Of a DNA stretch of 64,000 nt, positions 11,863-22,183 are shown in pieces. The notes under the pieces were generated by a model. That model was not told the DNA's origin. It searched no databases and saw only the letters and a program-made list of their open reading frames with translations. A program made the position numbers and the translations under genes. The DNA comes from Hydractinia symbiolongicarpus (taxonomy: Eukaryota > Cnidaria > Hydrozoa > Anthoathecata > Hydractiniidae): assembly GCF_029227915.1 (NCBI RefSeq), contig NC_079879.1, positions 22,768,501 to 22,832,500 of the forward strand, written 5' to 3'. The stretch's first letter is position 1. Each line of letters opens with the position of its first letter.

Positions 11863-12114
11863 ATGAATAGAAGTACCGGCTATGCAATGCCATTTATTGC
11901 AACACTGCTTTTCTGCATGCAAATTCTTACTACAAGTGTCACTTGTTACACGCTCTATGCAAATGCTAATGTCTTAAATGACAGTTCGAATTGTCCAAGC
12001 TCCTGCATGGAAAGATTCATCGCATGTGAAATATTAGATAAAAATGAGAACGATGAACGGGACTGTGTAGCAATGCTTCAACTGTGTCGGAACTCTTGTT
12101 TAGCAGAAACTTAG
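11863..12114 (+). CDS. Small secreted cysteine-rich peptide, CX3C...CX3C helical-hairpin type
   Basis: An 83-aa open frame in one exon. The N-terminus is a signal peptide (hydrophobic run PFIATLLFCMQILTTSV, cleavage probably around residues 25-30). Initiation could be at Met1 or Met9. The mature part has six cysteines spaced 3-6-12-6-3, a mirror-symmetric C-x3-C pair pattern typical of two helices pinned by disulfides. I do not recognise the family. Secreted peptides with this scaffold range from antimicrobial or venom-type to signalling molecules, and nothing here decides among them. A strong 3' splice site ends only 4 nt before the ATG, so the mRNA probably has an upstream exon or a trans-spliced leader. 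A possible AATAAA lies at 12,620-12,625. Confidence 0.65.
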   Translation: MNRSTGYAMPFIATLLFCMQILTTSVTCYTLYANANVLNDSSNCPSSCMERFIACEILDKNENDERDCVAMLQLCRNSCLAET

Positions 12115-12960
12115 AAAAGAAGAAAGAGAAGAGGATATACGAAGAATTTGATTTTATGGTTTCACGCATTATAATAGTTGCTTAATGATTTTGGTAAAAA
12201 ATCTTGTTAAGTGTCAACTAAATTGCAAATTTTGTTAATGAGGGACAGTGTATAAGGAATGAGATTTTTAAAAAATGAATGTGTATTTGCAAAACATTAG
12301 AAAAACGTCCATCAGTTTTGACGATGACGTAATTTTAATTTTTAACTGTGAAATTTTTTTTCAAATATGAGCGCTTATCTAAAGGATAAAGTCAAAACTA
12401 AGTCAAGTGTATCGTGTTCTTCGTAAAGGCATAAACGTTAGCATAATATTTTTTTTCATGAACCTCTCAAGAACTTTAACAAATGGTTAAATGATTTTAG
12501 ATGCATCTTCGTGTACCTTATCAGTCAAAAATATGTCGGACTTTTATTTCGTCGGTTAAAAATTTCGTCACCTGGTTTAAATTTCGTCACATTTAACCGA
12601 CGAAATGTTATAACAGAGTAATAAAAAATTCAAATTATTTGGTTTATTCATCAAATAAAATAAGGGATTTCATAATCAATGGCTTTGATTCTGCTGGCAT
12701 TTCTGAGGCAATCAAATCGGCAAACGATGTTTTTGCCAGAATTGGAAATCCTTTTTGAGAGGAAATTCATCAGCCTCCTGTGTGATTATTTTTTCTTAAG
12801 AAAACTTCCTATCGCAAATCGCACATAATATCGCTAATTTTAATTAAAAATCAATATAGGAAAAAATTTTGTGAGTTAAAAATATTAGCTGGATAAACGA
12901 CTTTTATTTCGTCGCGTAAATTGATTACTAATTAATTTTTTGAGGAAGCAGGAAAAAACA
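12115..12960. other. Intergenic sequence with an inverted repeat, no gene seen
   Basis: AT-rich sequence downstream of the peptide gene. It contains the TTTCGTC inverted repeat at 12,546-12,606 and a related single arm near 12,903-12,920. No coding signal is visible. Confidence 0.5.
12546..12606. repeat. 15-bp inverted repeat with internal TTTCGTCAC direct repeats
   Basis: The arms atttcgtcggttaaa (12,546-12,560) and tttaaccgacgaaat (12,592-12,606) are exact reverse complements. The 31-bp loop itself contains TTTCGTCAC twice. A related string, gacttttatttcgtcg, appears again near 12,900, so this is probably the end of, or a remnant of, a small mobile element. Confidence 0.85.
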
Positions 12961-12969
12961 GCCTTTAAT

Positions 12970-15010
12970 CAGAGAGAGAATAGTAGTTTGACATTTTTTT
13001 TGTTGTGTCCTTGATCAGTCCGACGAAGAGCCACTATCACTAATGTTTTGTTCTACTTGTGGTTTTGCGAAATTTCACAAAAATTGCATTTCACGAGTAG
13101 CTAACTACCCACGCCAGCTTGAATGAACAGCCGTGTTTCGGATGGAGAAATGATGACAAGAAAGAGGAATAAGAAACAAGGTTGCACGGAGTAGTTTTAA
13201 TTTCGTTGATATCGTATGGTTGCCGAAAATGTACGCACGACTTCCTTGAATGTAGGCTGAAGTTGATCAACTCAGGTGAACGACGAATGGAAACCGATAT
13301 ACACTATTCTGTTAAGTAGTTAACAAAATACGCAGAGAAATATCGAAAACGACAAACAAATCTACAACTTGATACATAGCTTATACTCAGGGACTGAATA
13401 GTAGTTTGACTTACTTTTTGTTGTGTCCTTGATTAGTCTGACGAAGAGCCACTATCACTAAAGCTTTGTTCTACCTATGGTTTTCCAAAATTTCACGAAA
13501 ATTGCATTTCACGAGTACCTAACTACCTATTCAAGCTTGAATGAACAGCCGTGTTTCGGATGGGGAAATGATGACAAGAATGCAAAATAAAAGTTGGTTG
13601 GACGGATCAGTTTTCACTTCATTGATTTGGCATGGTGACTGAAACTGTACGCAAGACTTCCTTGAATCTACCCAGACGTTGACCAATTCAGGTGAAGGAA
13701 GAATGGATTTCGAAGCACACTACTCTGTTATGTAATGAATACTGCACCCAACCAAATACGCAGAGAAATATCGAAAACGACAAACCAATACACAACTTGA
13801 CACATACCTTATACTCAAGGACTTCGCAAAACTTCCACGGAGATGGGATTTGAGAAGTATCTAAATAAACGCTTGATGAGCAGCCGTGCTTCGGAGTGAG
13901 AAGTGATGACAAGAAAGAGAAGTAAAAGAGGTTTGGACGGATCATTTTTCACTTCATTGATTTTTTATGGTGGCCGAAGTTGTACGCAAGACTTCCTTGA
14001 ATGTACCCTGAGGATGACCAACTCAGGTGAACGACCAATGGAATCCGATATACACTATTCTGTTAAGTAATGAATACTGCCCCAACCAAATACGCCGTGA
14101 AATATCGAAAACAACAAACTAATCTACAACTTGATACATACCTTATACTCAACTACTACATAGAAGATTGAGTTATATGTAGTTGTGTCTTTGATTTGTC
14201 CCACGAAGAGACACTACCTCTACGGTTTCGTTCTACACGTGGCTTTGAAAAATGTCCGCTGTAATAGATTTTCTCGAGTAGCTAATTACATTCTTAAGCT
14301 TGCATGAAGGGCCGTGTTTCCGACTGAGAAGTGATGACAAGAAAGAGAAATGAAAAAGATTTGGACGGATCATTTTTCACTTTATTCATTTTTTATGGTG
14401 GCCGAAATTGTACGCAAGACTTCCTTGAATGTACCCTGACGATGACAACTCAGTTGAACGACGAATGGAATCCGATTTACACTATTCTGTTATGTAGTGA
14501 ATACTGCCCCCAACCAAATACGCAGAGAAAGATTGAAAACAACAAACCAATCTACAACTTGATATATTCCTTTTACTCAAGGACTAAATGGTAGTTTAAG
14601 TTATTTCATGCTGTGTGCTTTGTTTGTCCGACGACGATCACTATGGCTTTGTTCTACTTGTGGCTTTGCAAAGTTTTCGCGGAAATTGGATCTTACGTGT
14701 AACTAATTACCTTCTTGAGCTGAAATGAACCGCCGTCTTTCGGATGAGATATGATGACAAGAAAGAGAAATAAAAAAGTGTTGGACGGAACAGTGTCCAC
14801 CTCATGGATTTTGTAGGGTGGCTGAAAATGAGCGCAGACTTTACTGAATGTACCGTGACGTTGACCAACTCAGGTAAACGCCGAATGAACGCCGATATAC
14901 ATTATTCTGCTGCATAGTGAATACTGCCCCCAACCAAGAAATGACAAAAACGATAAGCCAATCTACCTTATACTAAACCGCCGTGCTTATACTCAGGGTT
15001 AAAGAGATGC
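12970..15010 (+). repeat. Decayed ~420-bp tandem repeat, about five units
   Basis: The landmark gatgacaag followed by aaagaga or a variant recurs near 13,150, 13,566, 13,903, 14,332 and 14,752. The landmark accaaatacg-c-gagaaatatcgaaaac and the string beginning gtccttgat also recur in order. Spacings are about 415, 337, 429 and 420 bp, so the third unit has lost about 85 bp. Units are diverged by many substitutions, indicating an old satellite-like array. Short open frames inside (13,688-13,945; 14,331-14,594) are by-products and carry no domain. Confidence 0.85.
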
Positions 15011-15299
15011 CACTTCATAGAATTCCTGTTTTGGTTTAAAATGAGCGCGGACTTGCAGGATGTATCCTAACGTTAACAAAATCAGATAAACGATAAATAG
15101 AAGTGGTATATGTTTGAGAATATTTTTTATAAACATGAATTGTATATAGAATTTATATTATTTATCTCATTGTTGCCAGCCCTGCAAGCATGGCAGTTGT
15201 CTTGCTGTGTGTCAGCTATGTTAGTTTTGGTTATCTTTTCTTTTGTTTCCAGTCACCATGTGGGCTTTAATCAAGACTATCATTTAGCTGTAGGATGGA

Positions 15300-17950
15300 C
15301 ATTTTAGGTATGGACGGTGGGTGTACTAGTGTTGCAGTCAGTTGACAAGAAACCTGTAACCAGTGAGGAGCTACTATATCTTGAAACTTGTCTTGGTCGA
15401 CACCTATCAACATTTGATAGCAAATTTGGTAGTTTAAAAGACAAAGAGTTGCTAGAGAAGTACAAGAAGAATGGTTGACAATGAGCAAGAAGTCTTTCAA
15501 TCTTTCAAAAGTTGACATAGGAAGAGTTTGAGGAGGTGGACCATTCACTGAAGTTGCACAAACATTTCTTCTCAGACGAGTATTCCGTTTTCTGACAAAT
15601 ATGAGAAATCGAAGAGAGTGCGGATCAGGGGGAGCAGTACTTTGAGAAGATTATGAGGTCATTAAGTTTTTTAAAGAAGCAAAATGAAAGCCCAATTGGC
15701 AGTATGTTTAAATCACAGTTTGACCTTCCACATAAAATCAAAGATAATTTTGATGAAACTTTTTAAAATTAGTGGTAAATCTGGGAAATAGGCCCCAAAA
15801 ATTCCCTAACTTTTAGTAACCTTATCTTTCAAATTCAAAATGAGGGCAAATTTAACGTAATTTAAATTTAACGTATGCAGTTGTTGGAAGCATCCTGTAT
15901 GAGAACGAACTTAAAAAACATTTGTAAAGCCACTCTGATACTTAGATATGAATATAAAAAATATGATGCTACAACACTTTTTAGTACACTCAACGTAAGA
16001 AACGAAAGTCTTCAAAAAAGTGCCCACGATTTTGTGCTAAACATGATGAACCTTAGGATGAGAGTTTTGCATGTGTCTAGGGAAGAAAAAGCAAATTATG
16101 ATCCTATCTTGGTACAAAAACGGTTCTTTCAACGAGAAGAGACCGTAATTTTTGGTAGAAAAAATAACATAGAACGGTGCATCAATTACTTTTATTGTGG
16201 ATCCGAAGAAAATTTCTACGAAGGATTTAGCATGCAAAAAATAGACACAGTTGGGTTAGGCAGTGCAAATTTAACTGATGTAAATAAAAATAAATAAAAA
16301 CCGTAAAAATGAAAAATCGGTACCGGAATATTCGCCCCGTAAATTTGTAAATATGGTAACCCAAACTGTTATATCGTTGTTTGGTCATGTTTGTGTTTTA
16401 TGTGAAAGAAAGGTGCATGTGTCTGGTGAGAAAATTTGTTTTTCTGAGACTACTAATAGTGTCTCTACAGTTAAGTGTGATTATGTTTGTCTGTATAATG
16501 TTTCTACTAAACCTGAGAATGTTTTGCTGGTATTTTTAACAGAACAGTGTTGTTAAAAATCCTGATAGCTAAGGATAACTTTCACATTTTCTGTGATAGC
16601 TACCCATACATTTGTTTACTGTGTGTATGCTAACACTTCCATTTCTTTCTCTACCTTGGATCTTTCCCAAGCATACCTTCAAGGATATGTCAATTCAGAA
16701 TCCTAAAAAGTATATGGCACTCTGTACATAATGGGCCCAGCATATGTGATTGAGGATACTGTATTGCCAAAAGTATTTTTCCCTAAAGTTTCAGCACTTA
16801 ATAAATGAATTCCTTGGGGAATTAAAGGATGGATGATGTAATTGTTTAGAGGGGAACGTTGAAGGACAACCTTGATGATTTGGGAAGGATTTTCATAGAA
16901 TTGATTAAACATGGAGCAAAACTTAACCCAAAAGAATGTTTCCAAGAAATCAGTGAAATGAGCCATTGAAGCACTTCAGGAAATCAACAGATCCTTTAAG
17001 AATGTAGAAGAATTAAGAAGCTTATTGGGTTTTCTTGGATATTATCGTTCAACTAAAAATATATTTTTTAGAAAAGTGAAGTCACTTTATGATTTTAATT
17101 CAATTCCATATCATGGAGAGTTATAGAATGCTAAATAGTGCTAAGAGAGGCAAAGGTTAGAAAGCGTCTCTGGAAAAGATGGACTAAACCTGCTCATCTT
17201 GAAATAGTGAACAGCCTTAGTGAGTCATATTGAAGAAGAACTACTTTGTTCACTACTAACATACTGCCAAGCAGTAAGTGTTTAAAATCACCCAAAATCA
17301 TGGCATACCCAGACTTCAATTAACCGTTCATTCTACATTGTGATGCGTCGCAATCTGGCTTGAGTGCAGTGTTGTATCTAAAGCTAAATGATGTTCCAAA
17401 GGTAATAACTTATGCGCCTGGAGCATTGACACCCCCAGAAAAAAATTATCACTTAAATTTAGGAAAATTTGAATTCTGGGCTATATGTGACAAATTTTAT
17501 GGGTAGTTTTATTACAGCAACCCTCTCACGGTGTATTTAGACAACAATCCTTTATCCTATGTCTTAACAACAGCAAAGCTTAATACTACTGGTCTTCGAT
17601 GGGTATCAGCTCTATCTCAATTTCAGTTTATTGAAGAATACACACCTGGTTAGGATAAGTAATGATTGTGGCTATTTATCCAGACTGCACTGTTCATACA
17701 AAAAATATCAACATCTACAATACTTACCTCTGTGTTGTATACAACAACTGACACACCAGTATGCTTTATCATTCTTCGATGAAGACACTGTTACTGATGA
17801 AGAAGGTATTGAATTAACAGAGTTGAGAAACTGGCAAATGAATGATAGTATGATTGACCTGTATACAAAGCTGTTTGAATTGGTAAGAAGTCACACATAT
17901 ATGTCAAATCAAAGCATTACCAGGAAAAGCAAAACAGTTTCATAACCTAC
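15300..17950 (+). pseudogene. Decayed Ty3/gypsy-like LTR retroelement (gag-pol remnant)
   Basis: The plus strand carries ordered fragments of a retroelement polyprotein, broken by many stops and frameshifts. A gag-like region spans about 15,310-16,297 and includes a 140-aa open frame at 15,875-16,297. A short cysteine-containing stretch is at 16,353-16,556. The C-terminal part of reverse transcriptase lies around 16,850-17,110 (motifs LRSLLGFLGYYRS and GAKLNPKEC). An RNase H region at about 17,310-17,655 includes FILHCDASQSGL and a VYLDNNPLSYVLTTAKL segment. No integrase core or flanking LTRs were recognised, so the copy is incomplete as well as mutated. It cannot encode a working product. 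Confidence 0.8.
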
Positions 17951-18035
17951 AGTTAATAGTTAAAGAGAAGATACCTGTAAGGTAACAACTCAAAATACAC
18001 AGATTGTTATGCCGTCAAGTTACCATAAATTAATT

Positions 18036-18946
18036 GAATTTCCGCGCCCGAAGGCGTAGGAAATTCTTTAAAACCGTCGTTTTTTTCTTTTGGAGCATTT
18101 TTTGAGGAAAAATCGACCCTGGGATTACACGTTCCTCCGTCACAGATGTAAACTTCGCACCCAAGCTCTCCAACTACTGGGAACTCATCTAAATGATGTT
18201 TCAGGACAAAATTAGTATTTGTTTTCAACAAAATTTGGCACAGTTAACAAAAAAAGTATGCTGAACATAATGGTGACATAATAATTTTGATTTTTTGCCA
18301 CCTTAAATGTCATTTTAGGACAAAATTGGTCCAAAAATTAAAACTACTTCATTTTCAACAAAAATTGGCAAAGTGAACAAAAAAAGTATGGTGAACATAA
18401 TGGTGACATCGAAATTTTGATTTTTGTCACCTAAATGCCATTTTAGGCCAAAATTGATCCAAAAATTAAAACCATTTTATTTTCGGCTAAATCTGGCACA
18501 GTTAACAAATAAAGTATGCTGAAAATGATGATGGTACAAAAGTTTGATTTTTGTCACCTAAATGTCATTTTAGGCCAAAATTTAACCAAAAATTAAAACT
18601 GCTTTATTTTCGACAAAAATTGGCACAGTTAATAAAAAAAGTATGCTAAAAATGATGGTCACAGCAAAATTTTGATTTTTTGTCAACTAAATGCCGTTTA
18701 AGACCATAAACGTTTCAATCGCAAGACTTACCATGAATGTTAGGCTGTATTTTTTGTTAGCAATTTATTTTAAAATGTGAGTTTATTATGACACGTTTCG
18801 TTTTGTTTGCGTTTGTTGTAAGATATAATGTCACTTGTGTGCTTTATCTTCAGAGGTTCATGCACCAAACCTCCTCAAATGTTTAGCAAAATAACACAAC
18901 GAATTAGCAGGTTTTCATCAAATATTTTGGTAGCGAGCGGAAATTC
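18036..18946. mobile_element. Non-autonomous element with 10-bp terminal inverted repeats
   Basis: GAATTTCCGC at 18,036-18,045 and GCGGAAATTC at 18,937-18,946 are exact inverted repeats bounding 911 bp. Just inside the left end, the first 8 bases also pair with GGAAATTC near 18,059-18,066, around an inner CGCC/GGCG stem, giving a compact hairpin. AGCCC-CCA-GGGCT forms another hairpin immediately beyond the right terminus. The interior is mostly a 120-bp minisatellite. No transposase is present. A target-site duplication was not convincingly found, so the exact ends and class are open. Confidence 0.55.
18195..18715 (+). repeat. 120-bp minisatellite, about 4.4 units
   Basis: The units share the strings TTTTAGGCCAAAATT, AAAAATTAAAAC, TTGGCACAGTTAA and AAAAAAGTATGCTGAA in the same order, and repeat roughly every 119-121 bp. 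Divergence between neighbours is moderate. A related, more diverged stretch lies at about 47,210-47,390 inside an RGS12 intron, showing that the sequence is dispersed in the genome. Confidence 0.85.
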
Positions 18947-19339
18947 TTAGAGCCCCCAGGGCTTCTTGTTTATCTTTAACACCTGGGCAGTGATCGAATT
19001 GTCGAGTTGGCAAAGAAAAAAAAAAGATTTACTAGCCCGGTATAGGTGGGATGTTTCTTATTTTGTCACCAAGTTATGTAAATGTTTAAAAGATTAAGGG
19101 TCAAGTAAAGATCAAAAAGTTATAGGAACAATAAGTAGTACAAGACCTTTCGAAATCCAAAAATTTGTACTAAATTTTGGTCGAATTTAACAACAAACTA
19201 TGGAATATTACAGAAATTGTCAGGTATTAAAAAAAAAACACCACACCATATCAACCGATGTGGGTAATGGGTATTGTGAGTGGTTGAACCGAATAGTTAT
19301 TAACATGTTAAAGACACTGAATAAACAACAAAATAATAT
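18947..19339. other. No gene seen
   Basis: AT-rich sequence with short homopolymer runs. The 72-aa frame at 19,200-19,418 overlaps the decayed 420-bp-family repeat and has no domain. Confidence 0.5.
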
Positions 19340-19660
19340 GCTTCAGTTACGCAATGGATACTGCGCCAACCAAATACTCCAAGAAATTACGAAAACGGTG
19401 AGCCAACTTAGAAGTTGAAACATACCTTAAACTCAGGGACTGAATAGTAGTGTGAGTGCCTATATCTTCATCGATTTTTTTATAAAATTCTAGTAACTTT
19501 GCAGCCGTTTGGCGGCCTTACGTCAGTGTAGATTTAATACGAACCTCACAGGCAGGGACTAGATTGGTAGTTATAGTATTTTCTTTTTGTGTCCTTGACT
19601 TGTTCGACGGAAGGCCACCAGCTCTACAGTTTTTTTCTGATTGAGGATTTCGTCAATTTC
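19340..19660 (+). repeat. Outlying diverged copies of the 420-bp repeat (direct)
   Basis: The string beginning caaccaaatac, the downstream cataccttaaactcagggactgaatag segment and a gtgtccttgacttgttcgac segment match the order seen in the 12.97-15.01 kb array. They show that fragments of the family lie on both sides of the gypsy remnant. Confidence 0.7.
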
Positions 19661-19675
19661 TGCGTACACTATTAC

Positions 19676-20290
19676 CTATAAGAACGCTGTTAGTTGAATT
19701 GTTGGAAAAGGGACTTTTTCTGGTTTACAATGAAACCTAGATCTTGTAGAACATAAATTAATGTATCCCTTGTAGCAGTAATCTTGCAATGTTGAAAAGG
19801 TATATACCAATTCAATTGCTTTACGTTGACCACTGGCCTTTTTGGTAATAGGAATATATTGCTCAGAAACTGGTTCTTTATTGTTTCCACTTTCCTGATA
19901 GCTCATTTACCTCACTTTGTTCCGGAGAAGTTTGTTGTCTTGCAAACCCATCTTGGGAATCCGAGGTAACTTGTTCTGCACTGGTTCATCAAGGAAAGGA
20001 ATTTTGAACTCTTTTACTATTCCTAGAATTTACGGATCCTGTTTTAATTTCTCCAAATTTTCTATAAATAGCTGTAGTCTTTTCGCTAATAGCACTTTTA
20101 GTTTCAAGAATAACTTGCGTGCTATAGGATGAACATTCTGCATGCTAACCTCTATTATTTCCGGTTTAAAAGAAGGAAGAAATGAACATAAAATGTTGCT
20201 AGGATGTGTTTTTTCTTTACGAATATTGACCGGTTTTCGTCCCCAACTACCGCTTTCTCAGAAGGAAAAATCACCACGAAAGGGTGCATG
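19676..20290 (-). pseudogene. Degenerate reverse transcriptase fragment, DIRS-like
   Basis: Read on the minus strand, successive frames give a pattern I associate with DIRS-type retroelements. First comes a basic segment followed by ILGIVKEFKIPFLDEPVQ. Next are LSNIFLLPKR and a VVNVKQLNWYIPFQHCK segment. Last is LIYVLQDLGFIVNQKKSLF. The pieces lie in different frames with intervening stops, and the catalytic YxDD region is absent (deleted between 'FQHCK' and 'LIYVL'). It is a dead fragment. Assignment to DIRS rather than another RT class is from memory of the motif style. Confidence 0.6.
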
Positions 20291-20559
20291 GGAAGTTAAT
20301 TTCTTTCATAACTTTTTCTTTTTCATCAGCTCAGAGTATTCTGTTTAAATTTTAAAAGTGGAAGTCCAGTTTTCTGGAAATTTGTTTCCAAACAACTTTA
20401 ATTGAGATTGTGTAATTCAACTTTTGATTTTGATATTTTTTGCACAAATCTTTTTACGAGTGCGTTTTTTTTCGATTTCCTTATTTACTTCTTTCACAAA
20501 AATTTGAATTTAAAATTCATTTAAGGTATCACATTTTTTTACGGCTCCTCCTTAGAACA

Positions 20560-20800
20560 TGGTGGGCTTGGACAAATTACTACGGACAGGTGTGTTTGTT
20601 CAATATGATTTCTTGATCAGAGACATGATAATATATTTTTTCATTTATACGCTCTAGAATTTCACTAGAATGCGACACCCTGAGTGTAAGGTATGTATCA
20701 AATTCTAAGTTGACTAGTGGCTTTCCTTATTTTCACTGTATTTAGCTACAATCTATGCCAGACTAATTGAGACAGTTTTTTTGTCATTTTTTAAATGCTC
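20560..20800 (-). repeat. Inverted diverged fragment of the 420-bp repeat
   Basis: ccctgagtgtaaggtatgta at about 20,680 and the following sequence are the reverse complement of the tacataccttatactcaggg segment of the 420-bp family. Together with the direct fragment at 19,340-19,660 it brackets the RT fragment in inverted orientation. Confidence 0.6.
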
Positions 20801-21621
20801 TGAAGCCCACAGGCTGCGTAGACGCTACATTACCAGGCATAAGCTATACTAACAGCGTTTAAAATTGTTAGTCATATTCTCTAACGCACCTAGACAACGA
20901 AAAAATTCCACGTCGGGTCCCATGAAGGCCCTGGAATTAGTGGAAAATAAATAAGCTGATGACAACGTCAATTAGCACATTTCAGGAGTTTGTTGTGGCA
21001 GGAAAATTAACTGCCTTGTCTCAACATATCCTAACCATTATTGTAGCTACCTGAATTAGAATGTTTTTATTTCTTTTCCTCGGCATCGCCATGTTTTTTT
21101 TTTCTGTAAGTCGTTGTGCCCACGCCGTTATTATTTACATCATTTACAAACTTGTTTCTGGTGTCCTAGTTATATTATACAAGACTAGGCAGAGTGCCTA
21201 AAGTCGAGCCGCACAAAAAGTTATGGGTATATAGTACATCAAAATAGTACATGAAAAATAGTAGTAAAAAATTATCAACACCAATTATCAACACCATGAA
21301 ACCAAACTTAGCTTTCATGCGCATATAAGGTACGATCATCTCTATGGTTGTTCGTATAAACCCTTTCGAATCACACATGTACCCAATATTAATTGAATGT
21401 TTCAGCAAATCCATATTTTATTTATTAAACCCATATTTATATTTATTTCCTAGCTTAGATTATTCCTATCCTTACTGCAATACATTCGATGATCATGGTT
21501 AAGTACATTTTGGGGCCCATAGCACCTTATACACAACCGCTTGATTTCGTGCCTATTTCACACCAGTTACAAATCGGAAGTTACATCTGCAAACAACAGA
21601 AAATCGGGTACGAGAACATCC
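20801..21621. other. Intergenic, no gene seen
   Basis: Mixed AT-rich sequence. Minus-strand frames at 21,175-21,414 and 21,553-21,777 have no recognisable domain and sit in repeat-like sequence. Confidence 0.45.
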
Positions 21622-21652
21622 GTTGAGAACAGGGCTTAACCCTGTTCTCAAC
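21622..21652. repeat. Perfect 13-bp inverted repeat, 5-bp loop
   Basis: gttgagaacaggg, then cttaa, then ccctgttctcaac. The core AGGGCTTAACCCT also occurs near 39,005 in the RGS12 intron as a non-palindromic relative, which suggests a dispersed repeat family. Confidence 0.85.
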
Positions 21653-21971
21653 AGATTTAAGGTTTTCCAGTATTCCCACGTACGAAAAGAGCAGGGTACA
21701 CATGGAAAAAAAATACTCGTCAGAAAACTTAAGTATAAAACATCTATATAATATATATAATATATACACAAAAACATTATATAAAAAATCTTTGTTTTTT
21801 TAAGAAAAACCTTTTAATACATCAGATATATTGGGCATAAAATGTAAAATTGTCATTCAAAAATTTCCCTAAAAAAATTAGAGAATTTAGATTAACCTAT
21901 TCATTTTCTAACTTGGTATTACTGTGTCACGTGTCAAAGGGGACGCTGCCAGTACTACAATGTATGGAATA

Positions 21972-21977
21972 TTTATT
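21972..21977 (-). promoter_or_regulatory. Candidate polyadenylation signal of the RGS12 homologue
   Basis: AATAAA on the minus strand, 207 nt past the stop codon at 22,184. It is the first canonical hexamer downstream. No transcript evidence is available. Confidence 0.4.
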
Positions 21978-22183
21978 AAGACTATATCAATGGATCACTT
22001 GAGAATATATATGCTAGGAATGTCTATGCATGTGAACAAATGAACAACGGAAGTCTAAATTTTGAAGAAGACCATTTCTAAACACTACAGTAGGAGCAAC
22101 TGCAAAAAAAACTTGACTAAAAAAGTTGGAAAGACCTCGGTAGTTTAATTAAGAGAGCGTTAAATAGAATAAACAATAATTAT

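Noticed and set aside
15875-16297. 140-aa frame as a host gene
   Set aside because: Its sequence style and position directly ahead of RT and RNase H fragments identify it as retroelement gag.
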